Source: Symsagittifera roscoffensis
Lineage: Eukaryota; Xenacoelomorpha; Acoela; Convolutidae
Assembly: GCF_963678635.1 (NCBI RefSeq)
Contig: NC_087071.1
Location: forward strand, 17,421,613-17,485,612
Direction: 5' to 3'
DNA length: 64,000 nt
Within the stretch, counting starts at the first letter, position 1, and each line of letters opens with the position of its first letter. Positions 36,434 to 46,446 of the stretch are shown here, piece after piece. The notes beneath the pieces were generated by a model. That model was not told where the DNA came from. It made no database searches and was given only the letters and a program-made list of their open reading frames with translations. The position numbers and the translations under genes were made by a program.

Positions 36434-38242
36434 TTAGTCGTCGGGGAAAAAACCGTGGGGAAAGATGTCGTGTATTATGTCGGAGTTTGTTAGTAATTTT
36501 GCTAGTATGCGAATGATGTTTTTAGTTTGAAGCAGTGGCCAAAGCAATTGAAGTGCTTTAATTGTTTTTAGTTCTTCAGTGCCAACTGCAAACTCATAAG
36601 GTGTGTTTTGAATGAGGTTATATAATTTGTGATTGTATTTAGTATTGTGGATGAATTCTAATATAGGGATTTCTATAGGTTGGATAAATTCATGTGGGAT
36701 AAGGAAGGGTCTGGATTCTTCTGCGTTAAGGGTCTTTGTGATGGGACAAAAAATATACATTTGGGTTATGGGATCATAATTGTGAAGAATACCGTGAAGG
36801 TTAGTATCTTTGATGCAATATGTGAAGTTAAGAAAAAATGGTGATGTGTATTTAGAATTAATAAATTGAAAACGGTGGTGTGGTTGTCTTGATGGAGTGT
36901 GTAGATCAAAATGATTTTGTATGAAGCGATAATATGTATATGTGTGGGTTTGTTTAGTGCCTAACATAATGTCGTGTGAGCAGTGCAAATTGCGTTCATG
37001 TGGTGCAAGGAAGTGGAAGGTTAGTGTAAATAAATGAAATTTTTCTTTAAAACTTTCGTAAGCTTGCATGTCAGTTAGTGCTTCAGAAATGATGTGATCA
37101 AATTTTCGATCAAATATATTGAGTGTAAATACATATGGTGTTTTGATAAAAAAATTTTCTTTTATTTGAGGATTAGCGAAGCGATCATCATCTAAAAATT
37201 GGTCTTGGTTAGTTCGGATGATGTTATGATCGTAATATTCTAGCGTAAATTCGTTAGCTCGGGGTGCAGTGAATGTTTTTAGTGATTTTTTATATCCTAT
37301 ATAAGTAAATTGTCTGTGTGTTAGTGGTGTGGTGTGTCGATATAGCATATCTTGATTTTTTTCTATATCGTTATGAGTATTAGATAATGGTAGGCAAAGG
37401 GGATTAGTAAAATGATAATATGATGTCCAATGAAGTGTAGGCATTAAAACATGTTCATCTACAAAACTACGTGTGTCGTTAGTGTCATGAGGGGTGTTTA
37501 AAGTATATTGTGGGAATGAAGGTGAGGTGATTGCTAGAAAATCTTTCGTGTTAGTGTGATGTGGATGATTAATATATTCACGGGCTGTTCCTGGTTTGGT
37601 TGGGAATGGATGGTTTGGGAATTTTCTTTTAAAAGTGCGATAAGCTCTATTAGTGCTATTTGATGATTCGGTGGATGTGGATGATTGTGCTAATGATGCA
37701 GAATAAGCTGAAGAGGGTGTAGGGGTAGGTGGGTTTGAGGATTCTATTGTGGAAGAAATCTGATTTATAGTGGGGGTGCTAGGGTGTAATAGTTGTTGTT
37801 GTAGGGTGATAAAATTATCGAGTTCTTGGGAGATTTGGGGAATATCTGGAGAATTGGATGATCGGTCTGAATGAAATGAAGAGTAGGTTGGGCTTACTTG
37901 TGAAGCATAAGAGGGTGTAGAAATGGATGGGAGTGGGCTATTTGGTGGGATTGGTTGAAAAGGGGGTTTTGAAAAAACTGAGGAGTTGGTTTGAAAATTA
38001 TTGGATGGAGATGGTTCGGAGTCTGCAAATTCATCAGGGGTTTCAATATTAGGGTTATTGAGTTGTGAAATGGAGTATAAAACTGAAATATTTGAATAAG
38101 TGTCTGAATTCATGCCTGATGTTATATTACTAGTGGGGAAATCGGGTGGCGGGAAAGCAAAAATTGGAATTATTGTAATTGGATTGTTGAGGTTGGTTGG
38201 ATGGGAATTTGAGCGGTGTAGGGATCCAAGTTGTCGGCTCAT
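36434..38242 (-). CDS. ORF602, unrecognised accessory protein of giant element
   Basis: An uninterrupted 602-codon frame, the longest intact gene in the window. Residues 1 to about 225 are Ser/Pro/Asn/Thr-rich and probably disordered. From about 225 (RAYRTFKRKFPNHPFPTKPG) to the end the sequence is better conserved with the array copies and looks globular, with many His, Tyr and Phe residues, motifs such as PTLHW, NIFD and LHCSHDIML, and a C-terminal helix-like LQLLWPLLQTKN segment ending FPHGFFPDD. There is no signal peptide, membrane segment or motif of a family I know. Its ATG overlaps the env stop as ATGA, implying reinitiation or a separate spliced message, and the tail intron follows its stop. 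Alternatives are a matrix-like, movement-like or silencing-suppressor protein; none can be chosen from sequence. Confidence 0.8.
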   Translation of the reverse strand: MSRQLGSLHRSNSHPTNLNNPITIIPIFAFPPPDFPTSNITSGMNSDTYSNISVLYSISQLNNPNIETPDEFADSEPSPSNNFQTNSSVFSKPPFQPIPPNSPLPSISTPSYASQVSPTYSSFHSDRSSNSPDIPQISQELDNFITLQQQLLHPSTPTINQISSTIESSNPPTPTPSSAYSASLAQSSTSTESSNSTNRAYRTFKRKFPNHPFPTKPGTAREYINHPHHTNTKDFLAITSPSFPQYTLNTPHDTNDTRSFVDEHVLMPTLHWTSYYHFTNPLCLPLSNTHNDIEKNQDMLYRHTTPLTHRQFTYIGYKKSLKTFTAPRANEFTLEYYDHNIIRTNQDQFLDDDRFANPQIKENFFIKTPYVFTLNIFDRKFDHIISEALTDMQAYESFKEKFHLFTLTFHFLAPHERNLHCSHDIMLGTKQTHTYTYYRFIQNHFDLHTPSRQPHHRFQFINSKYTSPFFLNFTYCIKDTNLHGILHNYDPITQMYIFCPITKTLNAEESRPFLIPHEFIQPIEIPILEFIHNTKYNHKLYNLIQNTPYEFAVGTEELKTIKALQLLWPLLQTKNIIRILAKLLTNSDIIHDIFPHGFFPDD

Positions 38243-40750
38243 CGTGGGCTGAAAAAATTATTATTTTGAGACTGAAAAGCTGTGGTATGGGGTTGTTCGA
38301 TAATTTGTTCATATGTATTTTCATCTTGTGAATGATGTATCATTATATGTTGCATGGGACTTTGTGATATGTTTGGTCTACAATTTGGATTATGTGTTAT
38401 TGCTAAATTTCGGAAATTTCGTGGGACTAGGGATAATGGATGGTTATGTGGTAGGGGTGGTAATTGTGGTGCTGTAGGCGTTACCTCTATATTATTATGT
38501 TCTTCGTCGTATGAGTTCTGTCTTGTCGCTATTTTTGTATTATACTCTTTTATTTGTGCGTCTAAAAGAATTTTGTTTATTGATGATGAAAAAATTCCAA
38601 AAAATCCTGCAAATAGTATGCGTGCTACACTTGCTTGTCTATTTACTTGTGTGTGTATAGCGCATGTATTATAGATTCCTTTTAAAAGTGAAAAAAGAAA
38701 TCCTATAAAGATAAACATTGCGTATAAAATAGTCAATTTTTCTAAGATGTAATAGGGCCATCCTAGAAAATCGAGAATTTCATTTTTTAGTGTAACAAAG
38801 CTAAAAATATTTATAGGTGAAATATCTTGTGGTCGGTATTTTTCACCGTTTAGATATATATAGTCTTTTATGTCTTTAAAACATCCGCTATAATCTTGTG
38901 TATAGATATCTGCAAATCCTGCTGTTTCGGCAAGTTTGCGTAAGTTTTGGTCAATTGATTGTCTTTGTATAGTGTCCATTTGTGTTAATAATTCTTGGAA
39001 TTGTTGTGTTCTAATGTGATGTTGGATATCGGATTTTGAATATATTCCAATTGATTATAAGTCGATATCTGGGTTTCGAGCAATAGCTCTAATGCTTTCG
39101 GGTGAAAACTTTTTGAGTGGTTGCATTATTGTGGGGTATGGGGTAAGAAGGTAATATTTATCTTCATCAGGGTTCAGTTGTACTACATTGTGGCTATTTT
39201 CTGATCCAGATGGGACTGCAGTATCCAAGAAATATGCTCGTCTTGAAAGTGTGTCAACGAAATGTACTTTATTTTTATAAAAGATAGGGATTCTTTTATA
39301 GCATCTTTTATCTTCAAAAACATATAGTGGTGATACTTTTTTGGTACAGGTATAAAACCATAAAATGTTTCCTTCGTAGTCTAAAAAATTTGATCTATTT
39401 CCTGATAATAAATATCCTGCGTAGGGTATTTTTAATACTGCTAGTGCAAGTGATTGTAGGATTTGTGTCCGTTCTAATTCGCATAGTTGGTGAAGTGTTT
39501 CTAATTCAGAGAGTGACATTTCCTGAAAAATTCTACTAATTGTGTAGTCTAGTTTCGTATCTAAGTGAATATCATAGTGAATTTTACCAAAACAAGAATT
39601 ATTCATTAGTGATAGTTCTTGTAAGCGTGTGCTGCTAGGTTGACCATTACTTTTTTGAAAATTAACTGGTATATATGATGTTCCTTCGTTTAGGGGATGA
39701 CCTGTGGCATAAGGGTCAATTTTTATTTTTCCAGTGGTCATGTCGAAACCTTTTTCGTATTCAACTAATATTTCAGAATATTGTGTTTTGTAAAGTGGGT
39801 TTCTGTATTTGCATGCAAGTTCTGTTTCTTGATATATTTGAAAACGTGTCAATTTATTTTCTATATTGTGGATGTTTCTAAAATCAGTACTTTGTTTTGG
39901 TGATGGATTTACTTGTTCATATGGGATTGATTGTATGAAATATTTCTCGTGAAATTTTATCATTCGGGCGTGTATTATAAGGTAATCTAATTCCTTGATA
40001 GATCATTGTGTTGTCAGATAAATCTCGTGTGAGTTGTATTTTTTCGAGTTGTATTTTCCAATCGAAAAACATTATTTCTTGATATCCTTTATTTTTTGTG
40101 TTTGCTTTGCAGTTTGACAGGTTATTTATACCAATGTGTGGTATCCAGTGTTTATCGTGTATGTCATAAGTTAATCTTCCGTGTGCGCCGTTGTATGGGT
40201 ATGTTTCAACTAGTTTTATATGTCCTTGATATCTTTCAAGTTCTGCTTGATGTACAGAATCTGCAAAAACTTGGAAATATACTAATTTTCTGTCGGTGTT
40301 TTTATTTCTTGTGATATTTAGTCTGATTAACTCGTTTTAACAATCATCGGGATTGAGATGTAAAAGTCGTTCGATATTACTTTGGTAAAATGATTCGTGG
40401 TCAAGTCGGTTTTTATTTCCGTTTGAGACTTGTGAACAATGTACTTTCTTTTCGGAAAATGTTGCTGTGAATTTATATCCTGTAACTGTGGTTGCTCGGG
40501 CTTTTGAATAGAGTGTTGCTATTACATTTGTAGTTTCTATAGCTTGGGGTTCCGTTTCGCATTTTGATACTTGATTTATTGCATACTTGTGTAGTGTTTT
40601 TTGTTCATTTTCTTCACAATCGTAATGTGTTACTAATAAGTCTTGGGGTCCTGTGCGGGGAGAAGGATTTATGTTCTGATTGGAGATTACTAGAAAAAAG
40701 AGTTGAAGAAAAATTAATACTTTTAGAACATGTGTATGAGTATGGGTTAT
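38239..40750 (-). pseudogene. env: envelope-like glycoprotein gene (env), frameshifted
   Basis: About 830 codons. A hydrophobic start (VLKVLIFLQLFFLVIS) fits a signal peptide; a cysteine-containing ectodomain follows, then LGWPYYILEKL, a long hydrophobic anchor (LTILYAMFIFIGFLFSLL), a second short hydrophobic segment (ILFAGFFGIF) and a polar cytoplasmic tail of about 90 residues. Frames: an N-terminal segment to about 40337, a middle segment, 39963-39055, and 38979-38239. Stops near 40337 and 39057 plus a deletion of about 100 bp near 39990, relative to copy 1, make it non-functional. Position after pol matches env of errantivirus-type elements. I see no furin-like site or known fusion peptide, so its viral relative is unknown; cysteine pattern and anchor layout would suit a glycoprotein acquired from another virus group, an inference only. 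Confidence 0.7.
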
Positions 40751-41800
40751 AAAATGTGATATCTGTCGTATTTATATATTACTTCAGTTGTTATAAATGG
40801 TGGTGGTAGTGATTGAGCTGTTATATTTGGTGGGTTTAATGGGCAAGGATGTTGAGCAATGTTGTTTAGTTTAACCGTGATTTCAAATTTTAATTGTAGA
40901 CTATTTTGTTGGAGTATTTTGATGTTATGATCACGAATGTCTTCGTGGATATCTTGTCTATATTGTAATCTATTAAGTGCCCAGTTGTGTAGTCGGTTAC
41001 TTTCTGGGTGCTGTCCAAATAATGGTGGCGGTGCTGTGAATGTATTCCAGTCTAATCTTAGAGGGATATTTGTTGATGATTGTTCTCGATATCTAGCGTC
41101 GAGATTATTGGGGAAATTTAAAGGAAAATGTGTCGGTGAAATTTGGCCTATTGATGGTGTTGATGGTAGTGATAATATTTCTGGTAGTGATGATGATGTT
41201 GTTGTATCGGTAGAAATATCTATTGGATCATTTATTAAATTGGGTTCACCTTGTGTGAATGAATGTGTTGTCCAATATGGTAGTCGTGATGTTTGGTTTG
41301 GGAGGTTAAAGGGATCTTCACGTATTTTTTCAGATGTTGGTGTTAAACCCAAGTAGTCTGAGGGTAGGCTTGAGGTGCTACGTTGTGAAAGAAGCGTAGG
41401 GGTTTCTGGTAATATACCAATTGGGTTTTCCGGAGTACTTTGTGATGGGGATTGGGGTATATCAAAATGAACTCGGAGGGTTTGAAAATTTCTGTTTCGT
41501 CGTGATGTATAATTTGTCTATTTGTTTCAACTGTATTTTGATTTTGGCTAAGATTTTGTATTCTACTTAATTCTTGTGGTAGTGTTGGGTACAAGTTATA
41601 TGTTGGTTCACTTAGAGGTGCTTGTCGTTGAACTGGTTCTAGTGGTTCAGATAAGCGAGCGTGTCGTTCTTCAAAGGTATATGGGTTATCTTGGAAAGAA
41701 ATTCGTGTAGATGTTTGGGGGTTTGGGTAGTTGTGGGTGGTGTTGGGTTTTCCTGGGATGATGTCGGTGAAGACTGACTGTGTGATTGTTGGTTAGCAAT
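40747..41800 (-). pseudogene. Pro/Ser-rich ORF between micro-ORF and env
   Basis: The best frame is 41352-40747 (about 200 codons), preceded in another frame by 41594-41343 (YNLYPTLPQELSRIQNLSQ-type) and further Pro/Thr/Ser-rich coding-like sequence up to about 41800. Composition is rich in Pro, Ser, Thr and Asn with APPPLFGQ, DARYREQ and RLQYRQDIHEDI motifs conserved in copy 1 (9480-10260). Conservation of protein sequence across copies supports coding. The frame ends exactly where the env signal peptide region begins. It may be a separate accessory protein or a cytoplasmic leader joined to env. No domain recognised. Confidence 0.6.
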
Positions 41801-41848
41801 TTTTGAGGGTTTTTTATTGATATCTTTTAGTGAAAAAATTTATGTTTA

Positions 41849-42010
41849 TTATCTTTCTAGAAAAAGAATTAAAAGGATTGTTGCTAAGGCGAATGTTATG
41901 ACTGCCTTCTTTATACGTTTGCATATTGTCAAGATGAGGGATGATAAAAATGTTATAAAAATTACAAATAGTAAAAAAATATCTGTTCTACTAAAAATGG
42001 TTCGTATCAT
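41849..42010 (-). CDS. micro-ORF: 53-residue putative two-span membrane peptide
   Basis: An ATG-started frame of 53 codons ending in tandem TAA codons. Hydrophobic segment one spans about residues 11-29 (IFLLFVIFITFLSSLILTI); a Cys-Lys-Arg-Ile-Lys-Lys turn follows; segment two spans about 37-51 (AVITFALATILLILF). Copy 1 has the same peptide at 9190-9330, with differences mostly conservative, arguing for selection on the protein. It sits between the pol spacer and the Pro-rich ORF. The size and two-helix layout recall viroporin-like small proteins, which is inference only. An antisense 65-codon frame over the same bases is a shadow. Confidence 0.6.
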   Translation of the reverse strand: MIRTIFSRTDIFLLFVIFITFLSSLILTICKRIKKAVITFALATILLILFLER

Positions 42011-42831
42011 TTAGATAAGTTTTGTGTCTCGTACTTGTGAATATGGTCAATGGCTTTTGAATGTTGGAGGTATATTTCAAATATGGAATAGAAAATTTAA
42101 AAAATATTGCAAAAAATGATTAAGATTATTACACAAGCTTCAAAAGTATCAAAAAGAAATATGAATAAAAGTTGGAATATTGTTAAAACGTTTATGAAAA
42201 TGTTGAGTAATATGTTGACTGATCGAAAGAAGAGCATTTAAGAAATGGTTTCTTGATCGAATATTTTTTGTTGTTTGGGGCAATTTTCAAGTGTGGTCGA
42301 GTTATTTATTGGTTTTTTGACAAGTGGGTTGAGTTTTGTGAAAAATTGTTGGGGGCGAATTTTATGGTGTTCGGGAGGTCTTCTTTTACTTTATTTTTAT
42401 TTGTCAAGTGATCTGGGGTATTTTTGAGATTTTTATACTTTAGGCTAATTTAATATGGTCGTTGTTTTACTTTAGGCTAATTTAACATTTTTGTTTGGGG
42501 GGTATCTGACGTCTGAGTTGGGGAAATATTGTTGATTTTTGCGTTATTAGATAAGGGAGGGTTATGATATTATGGTGATATTTGTTTTAGTTGTCAAGTT
42601 GGAGTGGTTTGCTTATATTTGACCTGGAGGTCGTAAAGTTATAGTTATAGATATGCCTGGAGTTTAATATTTTTCGTCTAATTGGTTTGTGTTAGAGTTA
42701 TAGAAGGTGACGGATTGAATGAATCTTATTGGATAATTTTGAACTAGAATCGCTGCTCGTTTGTCAGCATGTTATTTTGAAAAATGAAAGTTTAAAATGT
42801 TTCAGAGGTGCAAAGATTATTAATTGTAAAA
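42011..42831 (-). other. spacer between integrase and micro-ORF
   Basis: No conserved protein frame. It contains the block 42611-42662 nearly identical to 8541-8593 of copy 1, and two copies of TTTAGGCTAATTTAA near 42440 and 42475. Probably regulatory or leader sequence for downstream genes. Confidence 0.45.
42611..42662 (-). promoter_or_regulatory. conserved non-coding block
   Basis: Counterpart of 8541-8593, differing at only a few positions. It has the two CTCCAGG motifs around an AT-rich core containing CTATAACTATAACTTTA. The identity is far above that of the surrounding spacer. Confidence 0.45.
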
Positions 42832-45063
42832 TTAAAGTTGTTTTTGAAATTCAACTTTCTTTAAAATTTTAGATTGTGGAATGAATGTTTTGTAGTTTTT
42901 GCGTGGTTGATTTCTAAGTCGTGATGACTCTCTATGTTCTGATTTCTCTAATTGTTCTTGGGGTATAATTTTTTCTGTCATTTTTCTATTTTTTCTTTCT
43001 TTTTGAGGTATATTTTGATCTAGCTTTTTTGTATTGTTTTTCGTTGTAGTTGATTTTTTATTTTGTTTTTCGAGGTGAATGTCATTTTGCTCTTTTGTTT
43101 CACTTTCCGTATGTGGGTGATTTGGAATAACTTTTAAACCTGTGAAAGAATATAATTGAGTTAGTTCGCGTAGTGCGTATTCTTTTGGGTAATAAGGTAA
43201 TGAATTGTTTCGATATTGAACAATTTCTTTTTGGTCTGAGTCGGTGATTTTGTATGTTACGTCAGTGGGTTTGGCAATTACTTGGTATGGTCCTTTACAA
43301 AGGGGTTGTAATTTTTTAGAAATTCCTTTTTGAGTGTTAAAATTAGGTATTGAAACAAATATTCCAATTTTCAAATCGGAGGCTGGTGTAAAGCGTGAAT
43401 TTATTTGTTCATTAATGTTTTGCCTTTGTAACAACTTTTTTTTATACTTTTTGGTAAATTTCATTGTGTTTTTTATCTCTATTTAAAATCCATTCGGTGT
43501 GTGTACCGGAGGCTAATTTAAGAATTTGTGGGTGATGAAAATGATCTTCATCATGTGTGTGTAAAGGTAGGTTATAACAAATTGAGTCTTTATTCGGTTG
43601 ACAATGACTTTGTGCATTTTTATGAGAGTTTGCTGTAAACATAATTGGTTTACGTGGCTTTTGATTAAAAACCATTTCATTTGGTGACATTGCTAGAGTT
43701 GTCGTAATTTGTGAATTATATGCTAAGGGGAATAATTTTACATCTGCTGACCATTCGGTGTATCTTGTATCATTTCCATTGGTGATACATCTAAGATATT
43801 CTTGTAGTGAACGGTTCATACCTTCGACTAAGCCGTTTGTCCAAGGTGCATGAGATGTACGTGGTTTGTGCTTAATGTTATATAAATGACATAGTGTGAT
43901 GATTTCATTATTTATGAATTCTGTACCGTTGTCTGTAACTGAAATTTCGGGTAGTCCGAACTTGGCTACCCAGTGTTCATAAAGTGTTGTGTAAGCGTAA
44001 TAAGCATTACAATGTGGTACTGGGTTGAGTGCTACATAATGTGTAAATGCGTCAATAATTACCATAATGTAGGAGTTTCCTTCAGATGATGGTGAAATTG
44101 GTCCTTTTGTATCAAATGAGATACGATGGTTAAAGTATAAACTCTGTCCTTTAAAATCTTGTTTTTGTGCTATTTGTTTTTGATTTGGATAAGGTTTATT
44201 TAGCTGACATACTATACAATCATTGCATAGTACTTTTATCCAAATTGGTGCATTTGGGAAATAGAAATTTTGTATAAAATTTGAATATGTTTTTTCTGAT
44301 CCTGAGTGTCCTTTAATGTTTTGTGTATGTGAAATGTTAAAATCTATGAGAATCATACTTAAAGGGAGACATGGAACTGTAGATTCATTTAATTGGTATT
44401 CTAGAAGGTCTGTATTTTCATTGATTTTTGTATTATTAAATTTTCGAAAATATCGGAGGAGTGTTTTATTTCCTAAAATCGTGGTATCTGCTTTTACGGG
44501 TTTAGTTTTGTATTTATGCCATGATTTCAGTTGTCTAATTACTGGGTCAAGATTTTGATATTGTTTCAAGGTATTAATTGTAATTTTATCTGTTGGGGGG
44601 AGAAAAATGTTTTCAATTTCTAATTTAGATAAAGGAATTGTGTCAAGTGGGTCATGGAGGTCAAAAACTTGATTTATTGTGTATTTTGAGTCATTTGTTT
44701 GTGGTCCTGATAAATTTATTTTATCAGTTAGATTTTCTTTTTCAATTAACGGAAAAAGGTCTTTTTTATGCGAGTGTTGTTTTACTCTTTTTTGTTGGGT
44801 GTTATTTTTTATCCATTGTGAGTATGGAATTGGTTTGAAAGTTGATGTTCCAAGTAGGTCAACTTCGTAGTGGTTATTTTGGCAATCTAAGTAAAGTGGG
44901 AAGTGTTGTAGGTTATTTATCTGTGATTGTTCAACGTCAGTTTTTACTGCATATTTGCATTTTAGTCGGGGTGATGTTTCGTTTTCTGCAAAGTAAAATT
45001 TTATATTTTTGGGTATTTCAACTGTAGTTTTTCGTGTAAGTAATTCAGGTGGTGTATTTCGAC
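42832..45063 (-). pseudogene. pol: integrase region of pol (frameshifted)
   Basis: The region begins with the end of RNase H (LPDTLSR near 45060), then a linker, then an integrase frame at 44569-43442. Visible are a zinc-binding H81, H88, C115, C118 pattern, and a core with D153 (SFDTKGP), D213 (VTDNGTEF) and E249 (GLVEGMN), exactly 35 residues apart for the last pair, i.e. the DD35E triad intact. The frame shifts at about 43450 into 43464-42832, which carries the GPY/F-like module (LCKGPYQV) and a Lys/Glu/Gln-rich tail. No chromodomain is seen. In the family, this enzyme inserts the element's cDNA into the genome. Confidence 0.85.
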
Positions 45064-46446
45064 TTAATGTATCCGGTAATGCAAGATTCTTTCCTGCTGT
45101 CCAAACTCTTGAAATCTATATTGAAATCTATAAACTCGGTGATTTGGGTTTGACTTTTGTGTAAAGAGAAAAATGATTGGTTTGTGATCTGTGAATAGAA
45201 CTGTTGGATGTTTTGATCCAAGTATCAGAAATTCATATTCTGTAAGTGTATAAATTATAGCTGTACATTCTCTCATTAAAGTTGAGAGTCGTAGCTCTGC
45301 TTGAGTGAATAATCGAGAATTTGCTGATATAAGGTTCATTTTATTTGTACCATTGTGTGATTGTAATAATGCTGCGCCGATGCCAAAATTTGAAGCATCG
45401 CACATTGCATAGAATGGTTGATTTGGATCTGGAATTGTATTTGAAATTTGTTTAGTTAGAAGTTTTTTAATTTCTTCAAATCGTGTTTGATGTTCTGTAT
45501 TCCATTCAAAATTATTTTGTTGTCCGAGGATATTATAGAATGGTCTTAAATATAATTCCATTTTATAAACGTATTTGCTTAAAAAATTCAACATTCCAAA
45601 GAATTCTTGGATTTTCTTTTTTTTTATTGGTGGTTGAAGGTTTTGAATAGCATCAATGCGTGATTTTAATGGAGTTTTTGTCTTTCTTTCTATATTATGT
45701 CCTAAAAATTTAACTCGTGTTAAAAAGAAGTGTGACTTATCGGGGGCGGCCTTCAGATTTTCGTTCTGAAGTATTTTGTGATAGTGTTCTAAAACTGTAA
45801 ACATTTCTTCTTTTGTCTGTGATTGCATAAAAACATCGTCTAAATAGGTGATTGCGGTTTTCTTGAGTATTAGTGGTCTAAAAATTTTGCTCATAAAAGC
45901 TGAAAATGCTGCTGGTCCTATGGATATTCCATAGAATAGGCGGTTGAATTCATATTGCGGATTTCCAATAACAAATTGTGATAAACGTCGTGATTGTTCA
46001 TCTAGTGGCATTTGATTGTATGCACTATTCATATCTGCGGTTGTAAAGTTTTTTCCGTTTATTTTTGTTAAAATAACTTGTATTGGTTCAATAGGCCAAT
46101 TGCATTTTGATTCGTCTTTTAGTGAATTTAGACATCTAGCGTCTAAAACTATTTTTAATGATTCTCCTTTTGCTAAGATGATAACAGGGTTAATAAATGT
46201 GTTAGATTTTGGTTGTTCTTCTTTGTTTACCGGTGAGATAATTTTATATTGCTCTAAAATATCGAGTAATCTGTTTACTTTATCGTGTAAATGAATTGGT
46301 ACTTTACTTGCTCTTTGTTTTTTGAAAACTGCGTCAGGTTTTAACGGAAGATGTAGTGATGAACTGATTTTGCCAACATCAAATTTGGATGTTGCATAGA
46401 CTGATGAATATTTTATTAGTTGTTTGGCGAACTTCGTCTTGTTCAA
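45064..46446 (-). CDS. pol: reverse transcriptase - RNase H segment of pol
   Basis: 460 open codons of the Ty3/gypsy type. RT motifs include LDAR (101-104), FTTADMNSAYNQ with catalytic D138, FYGISIGPAAF (171-181), and YLDD (201-204) with the catalytic aspartates; FLGH occurs at 247-250. RNase H residues are D350 (AMCDAS), E393 (MRECTA) and D420 (LFTDHKP). A 12-bp in-frame duplication (YRFQYRFQ) lies near 45115, followed by a frameshift: the WTAGKNLALPDTLSR continuation is in another frame. The start is not a real initiator; the enzyme is part of a polyprotein whose upstream frame overlaps at 46379-46446. Confidence 0.9.
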   Translation of the reverse strand: MNKTKFAKQLIKYSSVYATSKFDVGKISSSLHLPLKPDAVFKKQRASKVPIHLHDKVNRLLDILEQYKIISPVNKEEQPKSNTFINPVIILAKGESLKIVLDARCLNSLKDESKCNWPIEPIQVILTKINGKNFTTADMNSAYNQMPLDEQSRRLSQFVIGNPQYEFNRLFYGISIGPAAFSAFMSKIFRPLILKKTAITYLDDVFMQSQTKEEMFTVLEHYHKILQNENLKAAPDKSHFFLTRVKFLGHNIERKTKTPLKSRIDAIQNLQPPIKKKKIQEFFGMLNFLSKYVYKMELYLRPFYNILGQQNNFEWNTEHQTRFEEIKKLLTKQISNTIPDPNQPFYAMCDASNFGIGAALLQSHNGTNKMNLISANSRLFTQAELRLSTLMRECTAIIYTLTEYEFLILGSKHPTVLFTDHKPIIFLFTQKSNPNHRVYRFQYRFQEFGQQERILHYRIH

